NCBI GenBank assembly: GCA_016712315.1 | Contig: JADJRG010000013.1 | Span: 1,958,001-2,022,000 of the forward strand | DNA length: 64,000 nt | Reading direction: 5' to 3' | Source: Nannocystis sp. | Lineage (GTDB): Bacteria > Myxococcota_A > Polyangia > Nannocystales > Nannocystaceae | Part shown: in pieces, positions 48,374-57,360 of the stretch | Layout: each line of letters opens with the position of its first letter | Numbering within the stretch: the stretch's first letter is position 1 | Made by a program: the position numbers and the translations under genes | Notes under the pieces: generated by a model | What the model saw: the letters and a program-made list of their open reading frames with translations, nothing else | Told to the model about the DNA's origin: nothing | The model's database searches: none

Positions 48374-49597
48374 ATGGCCGCTTCGCCCCGCGCTGTGACC
48401 CTCGCCTCGCTCGGCCTCGTGTGTCTGGTGTGCGTCGCCGCGATGCGCGTGGCCGCCGTGTCCGCGCCCGCGCGAGCGACCGCGAGCCCGCCCGCGCCGG
48501 CGAGCCTGACCGCGCCGGCGAGCCTGACCGCGCCGGCGAGCCAGCCTGCGCCTGTGAGCCCGCTCGCCCCGGCGGCGGGTTCGCCTACGCCGCCGGTCGT
48601 CGCTCCGTCGCCGCGGGCGCGCCTCGAGGACGAACAAAACACCATCGACGTGTTCCGCGCCGCGGCGCCTGGGACCGTGTTCGTCGCCCAAAACCGGCTG
48701 GTGCGCGACTGGAATATGCGGGCGCTCGAGGTGCCGGCTGGCTCAGGGACCGGGTTTATCTGGGACGACGCGGGGCACGTCGTCACCAACTACCACGTGA
48801 TCGACGCCGGCCGCGGCCGCGGCTCGTACGCGGTCACTCTGTACAACCACAAGACCTACGACGCGACGCTGGTCGGCGGGGAGCCGAACCGTGACATCGC
48901 GGTCCTGAAGATCGACGCGCCCGCGGCCGAGCTGGCGCCGATCCGCGCGCTCGAGCTCGATGGGGCGCTCGAGGTCGGGCAGAAGGCGATCGCGATCGGC
49001 AACCCGTTCGGGCTCGATCATACGCTGACGACGGGGGTGATCTCCGCGCTGGGGCGTGAGGTGGTCGGCTACGGCGGGGTCACGATCCGCGACATGATCC
49101 AGACCGACGCGTCGATCAACCCGGGGAACTCGGGCGGGCCGCTGATCGACTCGCAGGGCCGCCTCATCGGCATGAACACGATGATCTTCTCCAAGAGCGG
49201 AGGATCGACAGGGATCGGCTTCGCGGTGCCGGTGAGCACGATCCGCCGGATCGTGCCGCAGTTGATCCGCAGCGGGAAGGTGGAGCGCGCGGGGCTCGGG
49301 ATCCGCTTCTTGCCCGATGAGATCGCCCGCCGCGCAGGCGTGAAGGGGATCATCGTCACCGGGGTGATCCCCGGCTCACCCGCGGCTCGGGCGGGGCTCG
49401 TGCCGCTCCGCGAGACCCGCGCGGGCGACCTGCTGCTCGGCGACGTGGTGGTCGGGATCGATGAACACGTGGTCGCCAGCTACGACGATCTCTTCAACGT
49501 GCTCGAGCGCTATAAGGCAGGCGACCGAGTGTCGGTGAAGATCCTCCGCGGGGCCGCGACGGTGGCCGTGTCGCTCGACTTGACCGCGCTCGAGTGA
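48374..49597 (+). CDS. HtrA/DegP-like trypsin-PDZ serine protease
   Basis: The 407-residue protein has an N-terminal membrane anchor or signal (residues 7-30), a repetitive Pro/Ala linker with an 18-base repeated unit, a trypsin-like domain with the full triad (His141 in TNYHVID, Asp174 in NRDIAVLKID, Ser253 in NPGNSGGPL) and a single PDZ domain (about 310-400). Such DegS/HtrA-like proteases act in envelope protein quality control. An ATG at 48299 is in frame upstream, but the hydrophobic anchor fits the start at 48374. It is divergent from the kinase. Confidence 0.92.
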   Translation: MAASPRAVTLASLGLVCLVCVAAMRVAAVSAPARATASPPAPASLTAPASLTAPASQPAPVSPLAPAAGSPTPPVVAPSPRARLEDEQNTIDVFRAAAPGTVFVAQNRLVRDWNMRALEVPAGSGTGFIWDDAGHVVTNYHVIDAGRGRGSYAVTLYNHKTYDATLVGGEPNRDIAVLKIDAPAAELAPIRALELDGALEVGQKAIAIGNPFGLDHTLTTGVISALGREVVGYGGVTIRDMIQTDASINPGNSGGPLIDSQGRLIGMNTMIFSKSGGSTGIGFAVPVSTIRRIVPQLIRSGKVERAGLGIRFLPDEIARRAGVKGIIVTGVIPGSPAARAGLVPLRETRAGDLLLGDVVVGIDEHVVASYDDLFNVLERYKAGDRVSVKILRGAATVAVSLDLTALE

Positions 49598-49646
49598 GTT
49601 GACGATCCGCGGAGGCGCGCGCTGGCGGACGCGGCGGGCAGGCTGC

Positions 49647-49652
49647 TATGTT
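49647..49652 (+). promoter_or_regulatory. Extended -10 box for leaderless hslO
   Basis: TGCTATGTT (49644-49652) leaves exactly 6 bases before the hslO ATG. Confidence 0.55.
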
Positions 49653-49658
49653 CAGCGC

Positions 49659-50552
49659 ATGGACAGGCTCGAACGAGCGATCAGCAGCGAGCTGGACCTC
49701 CGCGTGGTCGTCGCGGTGACGACGGCGCTGGTGCGCGAGGCCTGCGAGCGACACGGCCTGGTCGGCGCCGAGGCGTTGGTGCTCGGCCGCGCGCTGACCG
49801 CGGCCTGCCTGTTGAGCACGCTCTCCAAGTCAGAGACCGAGCGGGTGCGCCTCGAGGTCCGCGGCGACGGCCCGCTCGGCAAGGTTTACGTCGATAGCCG
49901 CGGCGACGGGCGGGCGCGCGGCTTCTTGGGGATCGCCGAGGAGGCGACGCCGCAGCCGCTGCCGGAGCGGGTCGGTCGCCGTCGGATCGGCGCGCTGGTC
50001 GGCGCAGGAGCTCTGGCGATCACGCGCGATCTGGGGCTCCAGGCGCCCTACCAAGGGGTCGTCGCGCTGCAGAGCGGCGAGCTCGACGAGGACCTTCAAC
50101 ACTACCTCGACCACAGCGAGCAGATGCCGTCCGCGCTCGGCTGCGAGGTGCTGCTCGACGCGCAAGGCGGGGTGCTGCGCGCCGGCGGGGTGCTGTGTCA
50201 GACGTTCCCTGGCGGGCCAGAGGAGCCGCTGCAGCGCCTGCGCGACGGGATCGCGGGCGGCAGCCTGTACGACCTGCTGCGGCAGCCGCGGACGACCGAG
50301 GAGCTGATCGGCTTCGCGCTCGGCGGGCTGCCGTTTGAGGTGGTCGGGGCGACCCCGCTGGCCTTTGAGTGCAGCTGCGATCCGGCGCGGGCTCGGGCGA
50401 TCCTCTCGACGCTGGGCGCCGATGACCTGGTGGCGCTGGCTGATGAGCAGGGCGAGACCGCGGTGCGCTGCTCGTACTGCGCGACGAGCTACACGCTCGC
50501 GGCGGAGGAGCTGCGGGCGCTCGCGGCGGAGCTGCGGAGCGAGCGCTCGTGA
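49659..50552 (+). CDS. hslO: 33 kDa redox-regulated chaperone Hsp33
   Basis: The 297-residue protein is Hsp33, an ATP-independent holdase activated by oxidation. The N-terminal fold includes ALVLGRALTAACLLSTL and the VRGDGPLGKVYVDSRGDGRARGF segment. The redox switch near the C-terminus keeps the CxC and CxxC zinc pairs (Cys238, Cys240, Cys271, Cys274). The ATG at 49659 is fixed by the upstream promoter box. The next gene starts 4 bases after its stop. Confidence 0.95.
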   Translation: MDRLERAISSELDLRVVVAVTTALVREACERHGLVGAEALVLGRALTAACLLSTLSKSETERVRLEVRGDGPLGKVYVDSRGDGRARGFLGIAEEATPQPLPERVGRRRIGALVGAGALAITRDLGLQAPYQGVVALQSGELDEDLQHYLDHSEQMPSALGCEVLLDAQGGVLRAGGVLCQTFPGGPEEPLQRLRDGIAGGSLYDLLRQPRTTEELIGFALGGLPFEVVGATPLAFECSCDPARARAILSTLGADDLVALADEQGETAVRCSYCATSYTLAAEELRALAAELRSERS

Positions 50553-50556
50553 GGCG

Positions 50557-51480
50557 ATGATGAGCGAGGACGGGCGCGTTCGGTTCCGCGTGGTCGCGGC
50601 GGAGGAGGGCATGACGCTCCGCCAAGTCCTGACGCGGCGGCTCACGGGGCTGACGCCGGCGGCGGCGAGCGAGCTGGTGCGCGCGGGCGGGGTCTTCGTC
50701 GACAACGTGCGGGTTCGGCTGCCGATGCTGCGGGTGCTGGCGGGCGAGCGGTTGACGATCCACCGCGCGGCGGCGCAGGCGCAGGCGCTCGATCCTGCGG
50801 CGCTGAAGATCGTGATGCGTGACCCAGAGCGCGGGGAATTTGTGGTGGTCGAGAAGCCGCCAGGTGTACCCGTGAGCGCGGCGACGGCGGCGCGTGGCAC
50901 GCTGAGCGCCGCGCTGGTGGCGCTGCTCAGCCGTGAGGGGCTGCGTCGCCCCTATGTGGGCGCGGTCGCGGCGCCGCCGACGGAGGGCTCGGGGCTGGCG
51001 CTGTTCACTTGCCGTGACTACGACGTTCGCTCCTTTCAAGGGCTCTACGCGGCGACGCGGCGGTCGCTGCGCGCGCGGGCGCGGGTGATCGGCGCTGCGC
51101 CGGCGGAGCTGCGATGTGAGGCGCCGGTGATCATCAGCCCTTCAGGACAGGTCCTGAGCGCCAGGCCGGAGCAGCGCGGCGCGGTCGCGGCGGCGACGCG
51201 CTTCGCGCGGTTGGCCGCGCCTCGGACCGAGCCGGAGACGACGCTGCTGAGCGTGGAGATCGCGGCGCAGCCGGCGGAGGTCGCGCTGGTGCACGCGACG
51301 GCGCTGGGCTTTCCGGTCGCGGCGCTCGACGGTGAGGAGCCCGGCGTCTGTTTACATGTGCACGAGCTCTCGTTCGTACATCCGCGCGGCGGCGGGCTGA
51401 TCGAGGTGACGGCGCCGCTGCCGGCGTGGGCGCGCGGCGAGGACGAAGGCGGGGGCGAGGGCGGTGCGGCTCAGGCTTGA
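50557..51480 (+). CDS. RluA-like pseudouridine synthase homologue lacking the catalytic motif
   Basis: The 307-residue protein has an N-terminal S4-type RNA-binding domain (LRQVLTRRLTGLTPAAASELVRAGGVFVDNVRV) and an RluA-like fold (EFVVVEKPPGVPVS, GTLSAALVALL, FQGLYAATRR). The invariant HRLD segment with its catalytic Asp is replaced by AVAAPPTEGSG, so it should not make pseudouridine. It is 4 bases downstream of hslO and probably co-transcribed. The C-terminal domain (VHATALGFPVAALDG) parallels the RluA ending. It may be an RNA-binding protein. An ATG at 50560 is equally possible. Confidence 0.78.
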   Translation: MMSEDGRVRFRVVAAEEGMTLRQVLTRRLTGLTPAAASELVRAGGVFVDNVRVRLPMLRVLAGERLTIHRAAAQAQALDPAALKIVMRDPERGEFVVVEKPPGVPVSAATAARGTLSAALVALLSREGLRRPYVGAVAAPPTEGSGLALFTCRDYDVRSFQGLYAATRRSLRARARVIGAAPAELRCEAPVIISPSGQVLSARPEQRGAVAAATRFARLAAPRTEPETTLLSVEIAAQPAEVALVHATALGFPVAALDGEEPGVCLHVHELSFVHPRGGGLIEVTAPLPAWARGEDEGGGEGGAAQA

Positions 51481-51707
51481 GCGTCGCCGTCGCCGTCGGG
51501 CTCCTGATCGTCGCCTGGTTCGCGGCGGAGCAGGGCGGCGGCGGCGCGAGCGTGCGGGGCGGAGCGGCCGCGCTTGAACCACTGGGTGATCCGGTCGGCG
51601 GTGGCCCTTGCCGCAGGTGCGGCCTTGTCGACCGCCGCTGCCTGGACCTCGATCGACTCAGGCACTAACGCGGCTGAGCCCTCAACTTGGGGATCTTCTT
51701 TCGCCAC
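51471..51707 (-). CDS. Small hypothetical protein
   Basis: A GTG-started frame of 78 codons begins after a GGGAGCGG ribosome-binding-like site. The product has an acidic N-terminus, a helical middle (AADRITQWFKRGRSAPHARA-like) and an acidic Asp/Gly tail. It overlaps the convergent RluA-like gene by 10 bases at their 3' ends. It fills a stretch otherwise without genes. No family is recognised, and coding status is uncertain. Confidence 0.4.
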   Translation of the reverse strand: MAKEDPQVEGSAALVPESIEVQAAAVDKAAPAARATADRITQWFKRGRSAPHARAAAALLRREPGDDQEPDGDGDAQA

Positions 51708-51794
51708 CCGCTCCCTCGCCCATGATGAGCGTCGCGCAGAGAGCCGGCGGATCACAGGAAATTCGGGGCGCGGATCTGTGCTAGGAACGCGGTC

Positions 51795-52218
51795 ATGCGC
51801 TTCCTCCACGCGATGATCCGCGTCTACGACCTCGACGCCGCGCTCGACTTCTTCTGCGCCAAGCTGGGCCTTCAACTGCGGCGGCGGCGTGACTTTCCGG
51901 CCGGCCGCTTCACGCTGGTGTACCTGAGCTCCGGCGCGCAGGGTGATGAGGCCGAGATCGAGCTGACCCACAACTGGGACGAGCGAGCGCCGTACTCGGT
52001 CGGCCGCATTCGGCCATGTGGCGTTCGAGGTCGATGACATCTATGCGACATGCGAGCGCCTACAGGCGGGCGGCGTGGCGATCCTCCGCCCGCCTCGCGA
52101 CGGCCACATGGCGTTCGTTCGCTCGCCGGACCAGATCTCCGTCGAGCTGCTGCAGCGCGGCGCGTCGCTGCCGCCGCGTGAGCCGTGGGCGTCGATGCCG
52201 AGCCAAGGCGAGTGGTAG
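51795..52218 (+). pseudogene. gloA: Glyoxalase I, interrupted by one frameshift
   Basis: The first frame (51795 to about 52008) gives MRFLHAMIRVYDLDAALDFF and EIELTHNWD, and the second (to 52218) gives FGHVAFEVDDIYATC and ISVELLQRG. Together they make a full glyoxalase I of about 140 residues with all four metal ligands (His5, Glu in IELTHNW, His in FGHVAF, Glu in SVELL). One extra base or two missing bases near 52008 break the frame. The enzyme would isomerise the methylglyoxal-glutathione adduct. An extended -10 box (TGCTAGGAA) ends 7 bases before the ATG. It is either a recent mutation or a sequence error. Confidence 0.88.
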
Positions 52219-52236
52219 CGCCGACCGTCGTCGGCG

Positions 52237-52653
52237 TCATGGGGCCATCAGCTCGACCAGCTGACAGAGCTCGATGAGGCGACGCATCGCGTCGATGGTG
52301 GTGAAGACGCCGACGACCTTGCCGGCCTCGACGCAGATCACAGAGCCGAGCTTCCTCTCCACCATCACCTTGACGACGTCGCGTAGCGGTTGATCGGGGT
52401 GACACACGTAGGTTGAGCTGCGCATCACCTGATGGATAGGGATGCGGTGGCGCTGGCGTTCGCTGAGGGCGTCTACGAGGGCGATGTCGCGCTCGGTGAC
52501 GAGGCCGACCAAGGTGCCGTCGTCGAGGACCGGGAGGTGGCGGATCTTGTGCTCGCTCATCCGGGCCGCGGCGTCGACCACGCTCAGCTCCGGGCTGATC
52601 GTCCACGGTGAGGTGCTCATGTAGCTGCGTACGCGCTGGACTGCATCAATCAT
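52237..52653 (-). CDS. Tandem CBS-domain protein
   Basis: The 138-residue protein consists of two CBS domains forming one Bateman module: MSTSPWTISPELSVVDAAARMSEHKIRHLPVLDDGTLVGLVTERDIA-type first domain and a second with VVKVMVERKLGSVICVEAGKVVGVFTTIDAM. These modules bind adenine nucleotides or S-adenosyl ligands as sensors. There is no fused output domain. The start is supported by TAGTTT 6 bases upstream on the minus strand. Confidence 0.93.
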   Translation of the reverse strand: MIDAVQRVRSYMSTSPWTISPELSVVDAAARMSEHKIRHLPVLDDGTLVGLVTERDIALVDALSERQRHRIPIHQVMRSSTYVCHPDQPLRDVVKVMVERKLGSVICVEAGKVVGVFTTIDAMRRLIELCQLVELMAP

Positions 52654-52659
52654 GCTGCC

Positions 52660-52665
52660 AAACTA
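52660..52665 (-). promoter_or_regulatory. -10 box for the CBS-domain gene
   Basis: On the minus strand TAGTTT ends exactly 6 bases before the ATG at 52653, again predicting a leaderless transcript. Confidence 0.45.
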
Positions 52666-52750
52666 AGAGCGCGACGCGCGAGGCGCCGCGGCAAGGCTTG
52701 CGGCGTCGCAGCCGACCTCAACGCATGGTTGTCGGGCCAGACATGGACGA

Positions 52751-53446
52751 CTAGCGGAGCATGATCCAACGGACCGCTCCGGCCTTGTGGCAGTCGTGGG
52801 CCGGGTTGACGCCGTCGAGCGTGTTGGGATCCGTGGCGAAGGTGTCGGAGGAGCCGCTGGTGATCGAGGCGCCAGTCCAGGGAAAATTCGGGAGGCCACA
52901 ATAGCCGGTCTGCGCGTGTTCGTCGATGTGCCAGGCGCAAGCGCAGCCTTCGCTCTTGCCGACGTGCCAGGTGCAGATCGTCTTGTTCGTGACCATCTTG
53001 CCCTTGATCTGGGCCTCCTTGTAGACGACAGGGGACCAGTTGTTGCAGTTGTTGGGGCCGCCTTGGCCGTTGAAGAGGTTGCTCGCGGCGGTCTGGAGGA
53101 AATCACCGCCGCGGCAGTCGATCCGCATGTCCGTGGAGGCGCCCCGTAGGAGGCTCATCGCGGCCTTGTCGAGGCGATGGCGGGCGTTCTGCGGATCCGT
53201 GGGGTTGGTGGGGATGTCATTGTATAGCGCGCGGCCGATCGGCTGGGCGAGCGGGGAGCGCTCGATGAGGGTCCATCCGCCGCCAGCGGTCGTCATGTCG
53301 CAATAAACCTTAAAGGGCTCGGCCGGGCCGAGGCCGTCGGTGTCGATGAGATAGACGTCGCTGACCGCACCAGGCGCGTCGGTGAGCACGCTCTTGCAGG
53401 TGAGGGCGACCGTGCACTTTTCGGTGCATCCGTCCGTGTTGATCAT
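52751..53446 (-). pseudogene. Fibrinogen-like domain protein, 5' end lost
   Basis: The remaining 231 residues begin with INTDGCTEKCTVALTC, the tail of a DUF4215-like Cys repeat, then a fibrinogen-like domain (SDVYLIDTDGLG, FKVYCDMTTAGGGWTLIERS, several paired cysteines, CHKAGAVRWIMLR). There is no signal peptide or promoter, although relatives are secreted. The repeat-like reading frame continues upstream of the ATG (ANSENANM) up to about 53460, then meets the 3' end of the integrase gene. I infer truncation by an integration or deletion event. The domain itself looks intact. Confidence 0.65.
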
Positions 53447-53492
53447 ATTCGCGTTCTCAGAATTTGCCCGTAGCTGGCATCCTAGGCCAGTT

Positions 53493-54842
53493 CTACGGAC
53501 CCTCGCTCTCGGGTGCCGATGCGTTGCCGTCGGTGTCGGGAGCGATAAGCGCCGCCACGGCCTGGGCCGCGAGCGCGCCCTGCTTCAGGTGCACATAGTA
53601 CTTCATCGTCGTCGAGAGCTGCGCGTGCCGGGCGAGGGCCTGGAGCGCGTAGGGGCTCACGCCCTTGTGTGCCAGCAGCGTCAGCACGCTGTGGCGGATC
53701 CGGTGCGGGCCATGGACGGGCAAGCCCGCTCGTTCTTGGGCCTTCCGCACACGCATGCCCAAGGTTCCCTCCTGGACGTGTGCTTTCTGCACGCGGACCA
53801 AGCTGTGCGGGCTGAAGCTGCCGTCGAGCACGAACACGAAGTCACCCCGCGGCGTATACCCGCGCAGCGCTTCGACGAGCCGCGGCGAGAGGGTGACCTC
53901 GCCGTCCTCGCCCTTCGCGGTCTCCTGCAACTGACCCCGCGTGACGCAGCGACGGATCACCATCGTGCGCTCATCGAGGCGGATGTCCTTCCACATCAGG
54001 CCCGCGCACTCGCCGATCCGCAGGGCGGCATCAGCGAGCAGGAGGAAGAGCAGACGCTCCTCGAGGTTGCGCGCGGTCGCGATGAGCAGCTCGAGATCGT
54101 CGCGCGAGTACACGTCGACCTTGGGCCGCCGCTGCTTCGGCCACGCGATCTGCGGCACCTCGTAGCCCTTCGGCAACGTACCCTCACTCCGCGCGTGCCT
54201 GAGCGCGACGCGCACCGCTTCGCAGGTCTGGCGGGCGTAGCCTTGCGACAAGACCCTCTCCTGCCTCATGTGCGCGCGGAGCTGCGCGAGCGCTTGTTCG
54301 TCGATCTCGTCGATCCGAAGATCGCCGAGGATCGGGCGGATGTTCGCCCACGCGGTCGCGTAGTGGACCTGCGTCGAGAACTTGAGCTCGGCGACGTGGC
54401 TGGCCTCAAAGACAGACCAGTACTCGGCGAGCGTCTTGGTTGGAGGTCGGATTGGTTGCGCATCGGATCGGGCTTCACCTCGTTTCTGCTCGCGGGCGTC
54501 GACCGGCTGACAGAGCGCGCGGAGGAACTTGTGCGCCTCCGCGCGCCCCCACGCCACCGCCGCGACCGCGTCCATGCCGGCCGGCGCGACGACGCGACGA
54601 CGGACCGCCTTGGACGGGTCGAGGGGGTGAGTGAGGTTGATGTCGACATGCTGGCGGGTTCGATCTTTAAAGTACGGGCGGGTAGTGACTTCCAAGTCTC
54701 TCAAGGCTGGACTCGTCTCCGCCCCCGTCGCTTCTTGACCCGACAACAGTATGAGATCGCGCAGCGCGATCGCAAGCGTTTTTGAGCTTCGTCGCTCAGG
54801 GGCGGTCGCCGATGACCACCGAGGCACTGAGCCTGCTCCCAT
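53493..54842 (-). CDS. Tyrosine recombinase / integrase
   Basis: The protein is about 449 residues. An arm-type region (RPYFKDRTRQHVDINLTHP) and SAM-like core-binding domain (TLAEYWSVFEASHVAELKFS) precede a catalytic domain with every key residue: Arg in ADAALRIGECAGL, HRIRHS, His in RHAQLST and the Tyr nucleophile nine residues later (MKYY). It probably moves the element to its right. The start is uncertain: the frame is open to 54962, but two hairpins at 54861-54898 suggest non-coding DNA there. TTG 54695 is another candidate. Confidence 0.9.
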   Translation of the reverse strand: MGAGSVPRWSSATAPERRSSKTLAIALRDLILLSGQEATGAETSPALRDLEVTTRPYFKDRTRQHVDINLTHPLDPSKAVRRRVVAPAGMDAVAAVAWGRAEAHKFLRALCQPVDAREQKRGEARSDAQPIRPPTKTLAEYWSVFEASHVAELKFSTQVHYATAWANIRPILGDLRIDEIDEQALAQLRAHMRQERVLSQGYARQTCEAVRVALRHARSEGTLPKGYEVPQIAWPKQRRPKVDVYSRDDLELLIATARNLEERLLFLLLADAALRIGECAGLMWKDIRLDERTMVIRRCVTRGQLQETAKGEDGEVTLSPRLVEALRGYTPRGDFVFVLDGSFSPHSLVRVQKAHVQEGTLGMRVRKAQERAGLPVHGPHRIRHSVLTLLAHKGVSPYALQALARHAQLSTTMKYYVHLKQGALAAQAVAALIAPDTDGNASAPESEGP

Positions 54843-54860
54843 CGACCCGAGGCCGGCAGG

Positions 54861-54898
54861 CGCGGTGCGCGAGAGCGCACCGTGAGTTTCATAACTCA
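54861..54898. other. Two adjacent hairpins upstream of the integrase
   Basis: A 10-bp stem with one G-T pair (54861-54870 with 54875-54884) carries a GAGA tetraloop. TGAGTT/AACTCA (54883-54888 with 54893-54898) forms a second stem. Neither is followed by a T-run. They could be recombinase or regulator sites or RNA structures. Confidence 0.5.
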
Positions 54899-55006
54899 GC
54901 AGAAGGGCGGTCAATAGCCATGCTCTGGACGCGTTAGAAGCCTCTTGCGCGAACGTGGTCATCCAGAGGTCTTGACCCGGGCGGCCGGATTCATTTTCAT
55001 AACCAT

Positions 55007-55288
55007 ATGGAAGACCCCAACAACCTCAGCATCTCCCTCACCTTCGGCGGCGGCGAGGTGCACATCTCCATGCCAGCCCTCGCCGTGAAGGTGGAGCCTT
55101 CGCGATCGACGGGGAAGATCGCCCGGGTTTACACCTCGCTCAACAAGCCCCGCGCCGGCGAGAGCCCGATCGAGATCGCGATCTTCCCGAGCCCCGAGAG
55201 CTTCCTCGAGCAGTTCATCGACTGGATCCGCCGGTACCGCACGCCGACCCGCGAGAAGGGCGACCAGGGCGGGGAGGTTGATCAATGA
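55007..55288 (+). CDS. Hypothetical 93-residue protein
   Basis: The product begins MEDPNNLSISLTFGGGEVHI and looks like a small soluble alpha/beta protein, with an EIAIFPSPESFLEQFIDWIRR helix near the C-terminus. No family is recognised and no strong ribosome-binding site is seen. Codon use is balanced and protein-like. It is the first gene after the integrase, transcribed away from it, so it may belong to the element. Confidence 0.6.
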   Translation: MEDPNNLSISLTFGGGEVHISMPALAVKVEPSRSTGKIARVYTSLNKPRAGESPIEIAIFPSPESFLEQFIDWIRRYRTPTREKGDQGGEVDQ

Positions 55289-55375
55289 ACGATGGGGCTA
55301 CAGCGCCAGCCTTATCGAGTTCGATCCTCTTGGATCTCGAGGTTGCTGACGCCCTTCCCCTGCACGAACTACATC

Positions 55376-56961
55376 CTACTCGACGCAGCGCGCCGAGAAC
55401 AACGCACGGGTACGCCCGCTCTGGAGGGTGATCTTGCCGTCAGGGAGGAGCGTGGGCACTACAGCGGAAAGGTTGGCGATCGCATCGTCGAACATCGCGT
55501 CGCTATCGACGAGCCTGACCTCGATCGTTTGACTCGGACGGACGAAGAGTCCGTCGAGGCTCTTGGAGACATCGTACGTCGAACGCTGGGCGATGGTCCC
55601 CACGGACTTGCTATCCACCCGGATTCTGGTGGATACGTCTGGAGGGGAACCATCCGCGTCCCATGGCGCCCCATCAGCCTTCGACGGCGCGATCGTGATC
55701 GCGACCTGCGAGAGTTGCCAGAGCCCACACGGAACGTCGACCCCCTTGACACGTGGAGGCGCCTCGATCTTGCGGATCCCTCCGCGAGCAGGCTGCTTCT
55801 GCGCCTCCAGGCTCGTGGTCGCCGTGCAGAACACAAGAACCTTCTCGTGGCGCCCACGGTCCAGCGTATCGAGCCGCCGCGTCGTACATCCGCTCTCGGG
55901 CTCATTGAGGCAGAGCTTCGCCCGTTCGCGGATCGATTTCATCGAGGACTCGTACGACGTCTCTGCTTGTTCCAGCGAGCGGCGCTTCTTCGGATCGGTG
56001 CACTTGGCCCCGCCGAGGATCTCCTTGATCTGCCGCCCAGCGCGGTCGAAGTCCTCAAAGCGCTGTGCTAGCTCCGCGAGCACCTTCCGCTGCTCGAAAA
56101 GGTCTAGGAATTTAGCATTGCTCGGCTGGTTCGCCGCAACTTGGTAGGGTTTGACAATGACCTTGGTCGTCACTGTGCGATCCTCGCTCACCCCCTTCTT
56201 GAACGCGGAGGCTCGCTCCACGAGCTTGTCGACGCTCACAACGTCATCGGCCGAGCTCCACCCCCTTGCTGCTTCCGCCCTGCTGGAGCACGAAGTAGCG
56301 GGCATTGTGCTGCCTAAAATAATCGCGAGCCTCCTTCGAGACCTGAATACGCCCCCCTTGCCCCAAGACATTGATCCCTCCCCCAGCCCCCCATGCGCTT
56401 CAGTCTCTCCACAGACTCGCCCTCAACGGCGATCACGCCCACAAACAACCCGCCCTGCTTGGTGGCCGCGATAAACCCGTCGCCACAGCGTTGATAGAAG
56501 CGTGAGGGGCTCTGACGAAGGAGGTCACGGGTCTCGTTCGTCAGGCGGTAGTCGGCGAGTGACGCCGCTGGCGCCTCCATTTCAATCGAGATCACCATGA
56601 ACGCAGACGCCTTTGTCGTGACTGTCCGATCAATCATATCAAAGACCAACTCAACCCCAAAGGCCTTGATGCCCAAGCTGACGGCTGCCGAGAGGCCGAT
56701 CTGCATGACGACCTCGCTCACGCTCGTGGCGTAAAAGATCTTTTCGCGAGATCTGAGGTCCTGCCCCTGCGCGGATCGGGTAGGGACTCGGGAGAGGCAA
56801 CGGCCCCGAGTGAGCCCGGAGAGGGTGTCGAAGCCGAGGCCGAGAACCGTCTCCGCGGGCGCAGGGTACTCGGAGCTCTCGCCAGTGGTCACGCGCTGGC
56901 AGCCGAGAGACAACGTACTGAGAATGGAGATGGTCACAAGTGCGGAGGGATGGATTCGCAT
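55376..56961 (-). pseudogene. MACPF-like lipoprotein with two frameshifts
   Basis: Three consecutive open segments join into one protein of about 525 residues. The first has a lipoprotein signal (LSTLSLGC) and a FYQRCGDGFIAATKQGG segment that recalls the tyrosine-glycine-rich signature of MACPF pore formers. A change of one G in a G-run (about 56385-56395) shifts to a frame giving GGGINVLGQGGRIQVSKEA and ARYFVLQQGG. A second indel near 56250 leads into DDVVSVDKLVERASAF and a Cys-containing C-terminal half ending at 55376. MACPF assignment is by motif only. Confidence 0.6.
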
Positions 56962-57021
56962 CGGGCGCGCGATGTTAACCACTTAACCCCTTCTGCTGAA
57001 GAAGCTACCATCGGCGAACTG

Positions 57022-57360
57022 ATGCGCAGCCTCACGTTCTCAGCGATCCTCCTCGCGTCCTGCGCACCTCGCGCAGACCAGTCGGCGCCGCCGGCCGAGC
57101 CCGCTCTCGTCACGGAGGCTCCCGTATTCCCCTACCAGCTCGACGACGACCCACCGGACCAGCCGATCCCTAGGGCCGAGACCGAGGCGCGCACCAACGA
57201 GGATGAGCCCAGCGCCCTCCCCCCCTCGGCCTGGTCCACACCAACAACGCCTGCGAGCCAGTGCTGCCGAATCTGCCGGTCTGGCAAGGCCTGCGGTAAC
57301 ACCTGCATCGCCACCGAGCGCACATGCCAGAAGCCACGAGGTTGCGCCTGCGATGGCTAA
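57022..57360 (+). CDS. Small Cys-rich lipoprotein
   Basis: The 112-residue protein has a lipoprotein signal (AILLASC), an acidic Pro/Glu linker and a compact C-terminal cysteine motif with CCRIC, GKACGNTCI and GCACDG, eight cysteines in 31 residues. I recognise this CxxC/GKACG type from other secreted proteins of related bacteria but know no function. It is divergent from the MACPF-like gene. TACCAT ends 10 bases before its ATG. Confidence 0.7.
   Translation: MRSLTFSAILLASCAPRADQSAPPAEPALVTEAPVFPYQLDDDPPDQPIPRAETEARTNEDEPSALPPSAWSTPTTPASQCCRICRSGKACGNTCIATERTCQKPRGCACDG

Noticed and set aside
48262..48789. N-terminal extension of the second kinase
   Set aside because: It overlaps the divergent htrA gene, has biased composition, and the promoter box and ATG at 48261 explain the start.
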